Positions 21,098 through 30,400 of a stretch of DNA of 64,000 bases are shown piece after piece. Source of the DNA: Gracilaria gracilis (taxonomy: Eukaryota > Rhodophyta > Florideophyceae > Gracilariales > Gracilariaceae); NCBI GenBank assembly GCA_030374805.1, contig JARGSG010000090.1, positions 62,001 through 126,000 on the forward strand. Reading direction: 5' to 3'. The translations under genes and the position numbers were made by a program. Every line of letters begins with the position of its first letter. Position 1 is the stretch's first letter. The notes beneath the pieces are model-generated. The model had not been told where the DNA came from and searched no databases. It was given only the letters and a program-made list of their open reading frames with translations.

Positions 21098-22090
21098 CTA
21101 CGGTGAACCTCCCTTCACTACCATCTGCAAATTTGGAGGTCTCGTGTGGTGATCGTTCACTGTCTTCGCCTTCTTCTTATTGCTGTAATGCTTCTCAAAG
21201 AGTTCTCTTCTCTTTTGAGGAGAAGTAATTGGACAGTCTCTGAGACGATGGACACCACTGCATTCGTCGTTAAGACATGGCTGGTTCCACTCGGACTCGT
21301 TCCGCTTTCCTGTACGTCGGGAAATGTGAGATGAGTCACCACCGGCTGCGTTACTGGGTTTTGTCCCCTTCGCTCCGTCATCAGTCTTCCTGACACGATC
21401 GCGAAGGGTGCAAGATTTACGTGGATTGACACGGGCACGAGCTGTTTCGGTGAGGGAAAGTTCAAGTGCAATGCTTGAGACTTCGTCCCTGAACAGTTTG
21501 ATGTTTGCCAGCTGCTCCTTCTTCCACCCGCGCCTCATCATCTTGATGCGCTTCTGTAGCACGTCTGGTTGGAACTTGGGAACCAGCCTGTCGAGAAACT
21601 CCTTAGCCATATCTGCATCCTTTAAAATATCTGATGCATTGTTTTGGTCCAACGCAGTGATCACAGATATGATGAAGTTACAGACTCCTCCGGCTGGATC
21701 GTCCTTGTTATATTTGTACAAAACTGCGCGCAGCGTAGCGTCGATGCGTTCAGAAAGATCTTTCGGAGACAAGCTTGAAGCCTTGTCAAACCAGTCTTGG
21801 AACTTTTCATTGGTTGCTTGCTCAAGGGTTACTGCTCCATCTATGTCGCCCATGACGCAAAGAGCGTGAAGCACATCTGGATCGAGGCAGTCTTTCACAG
21901 AAGCCATTGAAAAATTGGCGTGGTCTTCCCTATCCTTGTTCACATCTTCCACTTTGGCGCGGTACGCTGCGTACGCGGTTTCAAATTTGATCAGCGCAGG
22001 CTGGTCGACAGACTTCAACAGCGGAGGCTGAATGACGGCAACCACACCATAGTTTGAGGTAGAGATTATTCTGCAATGTAAGCGGTACAC
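21098..22090 (-). CDS. Gag-like protein of the minus-strand gypsy element (fossil)
   Basis: A 330-residue open frame with a helical capsid-like body and a C-terminal CLNDECSGVHRLRDC zinc knuckle (C-x4-C-x3-H-x4-C), followed by a basic tail. It sits directly inside the 5' LTR on the element strand. The knuckle spacing is close to that of the plus-strand family, suggesting related chromovirus lineages. Confidence 0.8.
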   Translation of the reverse strand: MYRLHCRIISTSNYGVVAVIQPPLLKSVDQPALIKFETAYAAYRAKVEDVNKDREDHANFSMASVKDCLDPDVLHALCVMGDIDGAVTLEQATNEKFQDWFDKASSLSPKDLSERIDATLRAVLYKYNKDDPAGGVCNFIISVITALDQNNASDILKDADMAKEFLDRLVPKFQPDVLQKRIKMMRRGWKKEQLANIKLFRDEVSSIALELSLTETARARVNPRKSCTLRDRVRKTDDGAKGTKPSNAAGGDSSHISRRTGKRNESEWNQPCLNDECSGVHRLRDCPITSPQKRRELFEKHYSNKKKAKTVNDHHTRPPNLQMVVKGGSP

Positions 22091-22120
22091 GCAACACTAT
22101 ACTCTTCAGACAAAGCGCTT

Positions 22121-22553
22121 TGTTGTTCAGTGTAGAATACCGCTTGAAGCAGCAGAAAGGATGAGGGAAGTTTGGCAAAGAAGACGGAGGGTACACTCAC
22201 TTCGAGTTGTCTGCTCGTGTGAGTTGCCATCCGAAAACTCGGATGGCCTTTTATGCGCACCCTCGCCGAGTCGGTTGAGCGCTGACTAGGCGAAACACTT
22301 TTGCTTGTGGAGATATTAAGCGTTGCATACACTAGATATCTACTGACCGTCTTTTGCAAACTAATATTGATTCGGCGACACCAACGTCATGAGTCCCAAC
22401 TTCAATACATTTCAGTACTGACTGGATTAGCGTTGAACGCAGTGTATATGAAAACGACATATGCGACTGTACACGAGTAGTCTTGACGCAACTACCGCGC
22501 ATATGTGGCCAAACTGCATCCACAACGCTCAGCAGTAGCTAATATATTCAACA
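22121..22553 (-). repeat. 5' LTR of the minus-strand gypsy element
   Basis: Same ends and length as 17002-17434. It is followed outward by the duplicated ATTGT at 22554-22558. No tRNA-type primer site beginning TGG is visible just inside it. Confidence 0.9.
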
Positions 22554-22749
22554 ATTGTTCAGCCGCAGCATCGCCGTCGTTCTCTTTTCGCAATGCCGTT
22601 GGCTGCGCCGATTGTCCTCAGGTTTTGTTTTCGTTCTACTTGCGCTCTACCTCTATCTTCGCCGCGCTCGCGTCAGGTTTTCATTTCAGCCGACTGTGTC
22701 TCCTACAGACCCAAACAGTAAGTATGTACGGGGAGCGAATAAAGGGTGA

Positions 22750-24110
22750 TCAATAAATGAAATTGTTGCCCCTCGCCAATGAAGGGGTTCCCTTCATTGT
22801 TCCTATGAATCTATTGGGCTCTTCGGCAGTTGCTCTTCATTTTGATCATATGATCAACACTTCTGCCGCCTTGGAATCAGGGGCGGCTGACCACAGTGAA
22901 GAAGAAGAAGAAGTTCGCATTCAACCTCTCCCATCCTATTTGAAAATGCTACTGCATGTCACTTTCCATTCCGATCTTCTAATCCACCCTGTACCTCACT
23001 GAATGCGTCATGCACGCATCCAACTTGATCCACTAAGCGCCAGCTCGTGGCATACACTGAGCCGTCCCAGAATTCCACCGCACCACATCAATGAACGAGA
23101 ACGTGATGGTATTCTTGTATCGACTTCTTCTGGGGATCTTCAGATGATCGTTCTACCTTATCGCGTTTTGTTTCAAGGACTGCGCTGATAAGTGCGCGAT
23201 GGCTTGGCAAGAGTACATGCATGTACAAGTTTGGCGTTGTATCATGACCTATCGAAACCTCCTAGCGTATGATTTCTTCCTCTTTCTCTTTGTGGGCACT
23301 GTAAGAAGGCGACTTGCTATTCAAAGTGGTACAATCAGTTACGAATTAAGCGGCGGAGTCATCATTGAGGACGCTAGCCCGCCCCATCAGATCCGGTGGA
23401 CGAGTGCTTTAGTGTCAATCTGATGGCATAAAACGGCAATACACCAGCCATCTGCAGCTGTGGGTTTCAATTGTCTATTTTCTGACAGGTACATTGGGCG
23501 AGTGCCATTGCGCTGATTCTGTTATCAGTAGAGATGAACGGTATGGGGTGTCCTACGCAGTTACGGGGATGACTTCGGGCGTTTGAAATGAATCAAAAAT
23601 GGACGTACGGGCGGGCTACAGCTGGTATGCGATATTTTGATATTGGGAAAGGAGTGCTGCAAGGAGATATGTTATCACCAGGATTGTGGTCTACCTGACA
23701 GATCTAGAGCAAAGAGTGAAACAAGGAGATGATCACATGAGAGGAAGCAAGTATGTTCGTAGGTGATTTATCAATGGTGTATTGAGATTTACTACCATCG
23801 CTGCCGCGTCAGCGCCAATTTGAAGAAAAGCAAATGCGGTTATTTTGTGTTTGATGTATTCCCAGTGCAAATCCGTTTTTTATATCTTATGGCAAAGTGT
23901 GACCATCCTCCTATGGAAACTATCTTGGGTATTACATCAATAATGCGTTCGTTAGTGTATTTGATTGGGTCTACTTCTTCCAGAGCTATTGATGGCATGT
24001 CTACAAATGCGCAGCCATACCAGAAGTTAGCTGGAATGGCTTGGCGCATAGAAAGGCCACTCGTCACCTAGTGACCACTCATTACGGCAACGGAACAACC
24101 GAGTGAGGGT
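22750..24110 (+). mobile_element. LINE (non-LTR retrotransposon) relic, copy A
   Basis: The stretch is an inverted, diverged copy of sequence at 58905-57957 continued at 51455-51290. Pieces of a reverse transcriptase can be read: GMRYFDIGKGVLQGDMLSPGLW near 23630-23690 (the family GVPQGD-SP block, seen as KGVPQGD in the other copy), a FVGDLS block near 23755 in place of FVDD, and VSANLKKSKCGYF near 23810-23845, the usual conserved block after the active site. Frames are broken many times. The 5' and 3' ends are not defined, and no poly-A tail is clear. Non-LTR class is my best reading; another RT-bearing class is possible. Confidence 0.6.
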
Positions 24111-24579
24111 GCCCCGTTTCTTTGCCTTTCTTGGTAGACTCTTGTCCGCCAGTTCACGCCGCCTATCTTTTACTATGATCTACTCAACTGCCTTCCAGCC
24201 GGTACATGGGGCTGTACTTAGGACTAAGCAACATAAGGGCATCGCAAATTGACCTTGAACTAAAAGCTTTTCGCAACTACCCTCCGAACAAATGGAAATC
24301 AATCTATTGCGGTTGCGACAGGTGCTACTATAGCAACTCTTCAGCAAATACCACTTGCCTCAGTAATCCGCCCAAGTTCTTGAAAATGTAACCACCATGT
24401 TGACTATCCCACCACGCATGGCAGAACGGCAGACTTGTAGCTCCCACGGTCGCACCCAGCACGACTCCTTCCTCCACCCTTCTCTGTTTTTATGGTTGTG
24501 ATTCAGGAGTCTGGGCCAGTTGCTACTCGGTGATGTGTCTTTAAACAGAGATTTATGGGCAGGGCTCTCTAACAAAGAT
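24111..24579. other. Intergenic, possible LINE tail, no gene
   Basis: Only short frames are present. It lies between the LINE relic and the stop of the TIR-only gene. On the minus strand the sequence after that gene's stop (24579 downward) does not read as an NB-ARC domain, so the TIR-only gene is not simply a full gene cut by one stop. Confidence 0.4.
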
Positions 24580-25218
24580 CTAGTGGGCGGGATTATCCAA
24601 CACCTCAGGCCTCTCACTTCGAAGGCGTTCTATGATTATGTTCTGATTCATGCGGATGAAGGATCTAATGGAGATCATGTTCAGAGGGCCACTGTTAGAT
24701 GGGCGGAGGTCGTTTTGGATGCTCCACACGGTAGCAGCTGTTTGCAATGCATGCGAAACATCTTTGAGATCAACACTACCATCCGTGGCACGTTGGTAGA
24801 GCCCGTGCTGAAGAAATAGGCTGCTGTACGTATCGAAGAGATCGTAGATGGCCGGATCGCGGCAGTCGCGTGGGGTAAGACGGTAGAACACAGGGATAAG
24901 CAACGGAGGCGTCTTTTCGGCAGCTGCAGCGAGGTCGTAGCGCTTAACAAAGGAAATTATCTGACGCATGGGCCACTCCTTTGCAACAAATTCGGGACTG
25001 ATGATGAAGACGCCGACAGGAGTGGTTTGCACGGCGTGTTCCATAACTTGTGAGTAAAGGTTGCTGAGGCTTGAAGAATCGGTGTCGAAGAAGACGGAGA
25101 GGCCACGGCTGCGAAGTTGTTCATACAGAAAACGGGCGATTGTTTCCTTGTCTTCCCCGGCATGGCTAAGAAAGATGTGAAATGATGGCGCCTGCGCGGA
25201 AGCTGCGTTTGAAGACAT
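24580..25218 (-). CDS. TIR-only protein with Gln at the catalytic Glu position (212 aa)
   Basis: The frame begins with ATG at 25218, giving the same MSSNA start as the two large paralogues. It contains a complete TIR domain (about residues 12-145): FHIFLSHAGEDKE, GLSVFFDTDS, VGVFIISPEFVAKEW and LLIPVFYRL. Where both full genes have EWPMREL this protein has EWPMRQI, so Gln86 replaces the predicted NADase Glu (codon at 24963-24961). It ends at residue 212 in the linker just before where the NB-ARC would begin (RLRSERPEVLDNPAH), so it is a TIR-only form. By family knowledge such a protein could act as a scaffold, decoy or regulator of active TIR partners, or be a decaying copy; both are inference. 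An AT-rich, TATA-containing upstream region (about 25330-25350) supports a real promoter. Confidence 0.8.
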   Translation of the reverse strand: MSSNAASAQAPSFHIFLSHAGEDKETIARFLYEQLRSRGLSVFFDTDSSSLSNLYSQVMEHAVQTTPVGVFIISPEFVAKEWPMRQIISFVKRYDLAAAAEKTPPLLIPVFYRLTPRDCRDPAIYDLFDTYSSLFLQHGLYQRATDGSVDLKDVSHALQTAATVWSIQNDLRPSNSGPLNMISIRSFIRMNQNIIIERLRSERPEVLDNPAH

Positions 25219-25327
25219 GGAAGTAGAATGAGTATCTGTGATCGGCCACAGACTCGAGATGAAAGTACAAGCAAGGGTTGCGTTCGGAATGAGGGGTGTA
25301 GAAAGAGGAAAAGGGGTAAAATACGTA

Positions 25328-25425
25328 TAAGAACATATTCTATATATACGCACAAACTGTATCCAGCGCACTTTTGGATGGTGCAGGTCTTGAGGTTGAC
25401 GCTTATTATATGATTTCGTTTAAAC
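25328..25425 (-). promoter_or_regulatory. Upstream region of the TIR-only gene, also a repeat
   Basis: TATATATA-like sequence lies at about 25340-25348, 120-130 bases upstream of the ATG on the minus strand. The adjoining block 25345-25425 recurs at 15632-15717. A promoter role is inferred from position and the TATA-like run. Confidence 0.45.
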
Positions 25426-27179
25426 CTTGTCAAGCGGCCCAGGAATAGCAACAAATTTGTCTATATTCGCATTTTTTTTGAATACATATCTACGCACGCA
25501 CTAAATAGAAATAAACAAAACTAAATCCACTCAATAAGCCTTTTTTTTCTTTCCTTTGCCTTATGTAGTATAAAAAATGAACACATACATCTTAAGATAT
25601 GCGATGCGAACGTGAACGCACAAAACGTGGCAGGAAAAGCTTCATGGACAAGAATTTCGTCAAAATTTTTTGAAAGAGAACCTCTTCCAATTGGAATGTT
25701 TCCTCTTCCCGGTGCATATTATAGGTACAATTATTCATCGCTATACGCTTAATTAATTTTTAAATGCACATCTGTTTAAACTGCGTACCTTCACAAGAGT
25801 GAAACGTAGAATAAAGGTAACGAAATGCTGTATTACTAGCAGTAATAAAATTATTCGTGTTGCTTATGGCCATTATTATTGTGCTAATATTGGGCAAAAT
25901 ACAGATACGTCTTTATATGTCTACTATAATGTAGAACATAAAAATTATGTCTACAAATGTGATTGATTTCTATTTCAAGCGGAACTGTTTCTTAACAATT
26001 AATGTGCGGAGAAGAACCAAGTCATTCAGAGAATAGGCCAATCTCTTTGCCACTTCTGTGAGTTTATAAAGTTTCTGTTTTGCCCCCTAGAATTTAATCA
26101 AAATGTAAGTTAAGGTATGATGCACTTGTTGGTATTTCGGTATTTAAAAAAGATCTGCGAATTCAACAAAGTAATTGAAAAACAAATGCTAAAACATTAT
26201 AAACAGTAGTGCACATATTAAGTATAACAGTGCTTTTTGCTTTATTAGTAGTCTAAATAAAGATTTATAAATACTTTCATCTGGCTTTCTGCGGGCCCCA
26301 GCGAATCGAATTTCTATGGAGCCTAGTTAGAAGAGATAAGCATTACACAGATGCATAAATTTTGTTTACAAGTTGAATGAGCTACTAAAGTAATTTGGTT
26401 AAACAAAAAGTATTTGAATAAACATAGTTCGGCTTTTATGAGATTAGTGGTAAAGAAAAGGCATTTTTATAACTTTTTAACGTTAACACACGTACTTGAA
26501 AGAAGAAAATAGAGTTTTCTGTATTAGACAACGTTTTTGTTTTTTGATTATGGCCAAAGACAAGGAAATCGTTATGTTGGTCAGGAAATTGGGGGGTTTG
26601 CGGTTTTGGGTTTTAACTTTTGGGTTGGAAAGAATTGATAAATATGGAGGAAAACAGTTTGGTCTAAAGATATTAACACATTGTTGTTTTTGCAGCAGCT
26701 GTATTTTTTACGGACTGAAGTTTTGCAAACGTTTTGGTGTTTATTTGGTAAAATAATTTGAAAAGACCCGCCGGCGTTGATGTAAGATTTACTTCAAATT
26801 ATGTTTTGCCAGCGAAACATTGTTCGAAAACACAATTTTGTTGGAGATATAGAATTTGGGCTGTTACGAAAGCTCTTTTCTTTTCTTCTGTTTCCGGAAG
26901 CCTCAGGGAAAACCAAAACCAAATTATTTCAGATTTCATTGATCTTCCAAAACTGAAAACCTTTCGCACCGAACTGTTGCAAAATTAAAACAAGCAAGTA
27001 CAAATGAAACCTTGCTGTCAGAGGGATGTGTCTACGTGTATTTTTCGTAAGCACGCAGCAGCATTCACAATCCCGAAGGCTCCAGCAACTGCCGACAAAC
27101 AGGTGGTTCACAAGTGGCGGACACGACGGGCAGCGATGGACACCTGGCAGGAGCACACCCCTCAAACGCTAACGATTGG
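25426..27179. other. Long AT-rich intergenic region
   Basis: The stretch is strongly AT-rich with only short frames. Two adjoining plus-strand frames near 26496-26988 lack any recognisable domain and have repetitive Phe/Gly/Leu composition, so I do not call them genes. Confidence 0.45.
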
Positions 27180-27478
27180 CAGGCGCACGTGCGTTCTGAC
27201 GTTGGGCCGAGCGAATTCCTCGCGCGCTGGTTCGATGGCACGCAAACAATTTCATTGGCTGCGCCCTGATGTGGTGCGTTGGGGAGATTCGATATCGCAC
27301 ATCATTGTTGGCTCCCTGTTGGTAAGCTTCGGGGGCGCAGCGCTTTCCTCGCCCGTAAAGATATGTGATCCCTTCTTCCCCCTTCTACATCACTCATCCC
27401 CAACGTAAACTCTCCCACACTTTCATCTCGAGTCCGTAGCCCATTACAGACGCTCATTCGCTGGTTCATTCGCCTCCC
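27180..27478 (+). promoter_or_regulatory. Conserved 5' flank of the second TIR-NB-ARC-WD40 gene
   Basis: Aligns with 1765-2132 upstream of the first gene, including CAATTTCATT with an inverted CCAAT motif, the GATGTGGTGCGTTG block and the TTTCATCTCG block before the ATG. The duplication therefore includes the upstream region. Confidence 0.5.
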
Positions 27479-30400
27479 ATGTCTTCAAACGCATCTTCCT
27501 CGCAGACGCCGTCATTCGACATCTTCCTTAGCCATGCCGGGGAAGACAAGGAAACCATCGCCCGTCCGTTGTATGAACGACTTCGCAAACGTGGCATCTC
27601 TGTCTTCTTCGACGTCGACTCCTTCCGCCTCGGCGACGATTGCCCAAAAGTTATGGAGCACGCCATGCAAACAGCCCCTATCGGCGTCTTCATCATGAGT
27701 CCTGAATTCGTTGCCAAGGAGTGGCCAATGCGTGAGCTTATTTGCTTCGTCAAACGTTTCGACCACGCTGTAGCCGCCAAAGAGACGCCTCCGTTGCTTA
27801 TCCCTGTTTTCTACCGTCTTGAAACGCGCGACTGCCGCGACCCAGCCATCTTCGATACTCATAGCGGCCTCTTCCTTCAGCACGGGCTCATCAAGCGGGC
27901 CATGGATGGTAGAGTTCCTCTCCAACATGTGTCGCATGCATTGCACACAGCCGCTACAGTGTGGAGCATCGAAAATGACTTGGGCGCATCGAACCGCGAC
28001 CGTCCAAACATGGCCTCCACCAGAGATTCCTTCATTCACATGATACAGAACAGAATCTTAGAACGCCTTCGAAATGAGAGACCTAACTTGGTGGATAAAT
28101 GCCGTCCACTCGATAATGAACCGGTGTCTCAAAGTGATCCAAAGTTCGAAAAGGGTGGCACTGTTCCGGCCAACCCCCCAAGACTCACTTTGGACTACGA
28201 TTGCTCAGATACTTTTGAGGGAAAGTTAAAGGCAGCTGTACTCGAACGTTCGGCACATAAAGTTCTTGCAGTCGTGGCGGCTGGTCGAGGTGGAGTAGGA
28301 AAGTCGTGTGCACTTCGGGGCTTAAACGATGTTGCCGATGTTCAATCGAGGTTCCCGGATGGTGTGCAGTTCATGAGCCTTGGGAAAGATGCTGGAATTG
28401 ATGTGCTGATTCAGGAGATAGCCCGCATTGTTGAAGCAACAGGGAATGAACGGCTTGGGAGTAACATACGCAGTGTGAAACCACTACAGAACGCTGTGGA
28501 TAAGGCAAGAAAATGGTTCGCGCGCTACATATGCCTATTTCTTGTCGATGATGTTTGGATGGCGAACGGATTCGACGCAAATACGTTTTCCGTGTTGGCT
28601 TACATGATAAACAAAGACAGCCGCCTTGTGTACACAACCAGGGAGGAAGATCTTGCCAAGGAAGCTGACAAATGCATACATTTTGGGCCAAGGAAAGCTG
28701 AAGCTTCGCGAGGTATGTTTCTGAAACACTCAGAATTGGAACACCGTACTATTGAGAAGAAGGGAAACATGGACGCATTGGAGCGGATACTAAAAGCGTG
28801 TGTTGGTATTCCTTTAATGCTCGCTGTGACTGCTTCAGGCGTTCGAGAGTATTTTTCATTGTTGAAGGGACCCAAAGAAGATGCTCTGCATTTGTATGAT
28901 GATAAACTGCAGAGGGAACCGGATACAATGATTGAGGGCAAAGTGACGGGATATGGACTGGTCCGGAATGTCACAAACGCATCTATGTCAGTACTGGAGC
29001 TTCGTTGGGAGGAAAGAGCGAAGCAGGAGGACTTTCCATTGTCTCTTCGAGAGATGCATCGGTCTCTGTGTGTACTACAGAAACAGCAAGAGGTGCCCGT
29101 GTCGACGATGCGACGACTATGGGGTCTGAGAGAAGAGACTAGCGCTTTGGAAGTGATGAAAGCGCTCAATTCGGTTGCTGTCGTGGATATGACAATCCCG
29201 GAGGGTAAGGGAGAATTAAGTTCGGTGCTGCGTGTCCACGATGACATTCTTGATGCGCTCTATTTCGATACGAAGCATGAGAAGCAACAGCATTTCAAGC
29301 GCTTGTTGGACAACTACTGGCTGAAGCGGAAGCGATTACGTCCAGAAGGAGAAGTTGCGGACGAATTGGCAGTTGTAGACCGTACAACCCAGCGGAAGAG
29401 AAGAGAATGGTGGAATGTGGTAGATGATGATGAATATATCGAAGGTAACGTTTGTCGACTGCTACATGAAGCTGGAGAGTATGATGAATTGCTTTGGCTG
29501 TTGTTGAAACCGCAATGGGTGGTGAAGCGTATGCAGAGTGTTGGAATTTTTGGCGTTGAGAGTGACATTTCCATCGGTAAGCAGGCTGTGGATTGCTCTG
29601 ATATGAACAGAAAGGAGGAAAGGAAGAGGGCTCTGGGGGTGATTGCACATGCAATACGATTGAGCTGTCATGCCGTAAAGGAGAATGCTCGAGAAGCACA
29701 CTTTCAGCTATACGGACGTCTCGTAGGGTACTCGAAAAAGTGCGAGACCATATGGAGGTTTGTGAATGAGATTGAAGAGGTTGCAGAAAGACCATGGCTG
29801 AAGGCAAAGAAAGGTTTCCTGATAGCTGCAGGAGGGGCTGTTTTGGAGAGCATTTCAGTAGGAATGGATGTTTATGGAGTGGTGAAGAAGGGAAACGATC
29901 TGAGAGTGTTATGCTGTGAGAGTGAATTTGTGCGAGTAGTGAAGTATAATGTGAAGTACGGAAGTCGAAGCACAGCCGAAATTGCAGGAAGTTTTCGGTG
30001 GGCTGCAATGTCAAAAGATGGGCAAACAGTTGTGTGCGTGGATGATGACGGTGGTGTGAAGAGGTGGGACGCTGAGTTGAGTGTGGAGACTGTGATCGGA
30101 CAGAGCACGGCTTTGACGTGGTGCATTTGTGTGAGCGAGGACTCAAGATGGGTTGCATGTGGGCTTAAAGACAACGGAAAGGTTTTACTGTGGGACTTGC
30201 AGGGCGGTGACGCGCCTCGTGAAATGGAAACTGGGAGAGAAAAGGATGTGAGTTGTGTCGCTGTGAGTGGGAGTGGAACAAAGGTTGTGTGTGTATTGGT
30301 TGACGGCACGATATGGGTATGGAACGCGGAGAACGGAGAAGCGGTTTGTGAGGCGCTATCGGTACATGAAGGTGAGGTACCGTGTGTGACATTCAGTGAG

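Larger units (their letters stand above)
17002..22553 (-). mobile_element. Ty3/gypsy LTR retrotransposon, minus strand, broken
   Basis: A 5,552-bp element with 433-bp LTRs and a 5-bp target duplication. Parts in element order (high to low coordinates): gag with a C-x4-C-x3-H-x4-C knuckle (about 22090-21098), protease/RT region (about 21008-19862), RNase H and integrase (about 19777-17774), and a C-terminal chromodomain-like segment (about 17714-17475, with MLVKWRGF), which suggests a chromovirus. The coding region is broken at about three to four places. The LTRs differ at about nine of 433 positions by eye, so the insertion is not the newest here but is still fairly recent. Confidence 0.9.

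Noticed and set aside
26496-26988. Two adjoining plus-strand frames in the AT-rich spacer
   Set aside because: Short, compositionally biased, no domain and no paralogue; likely chance.
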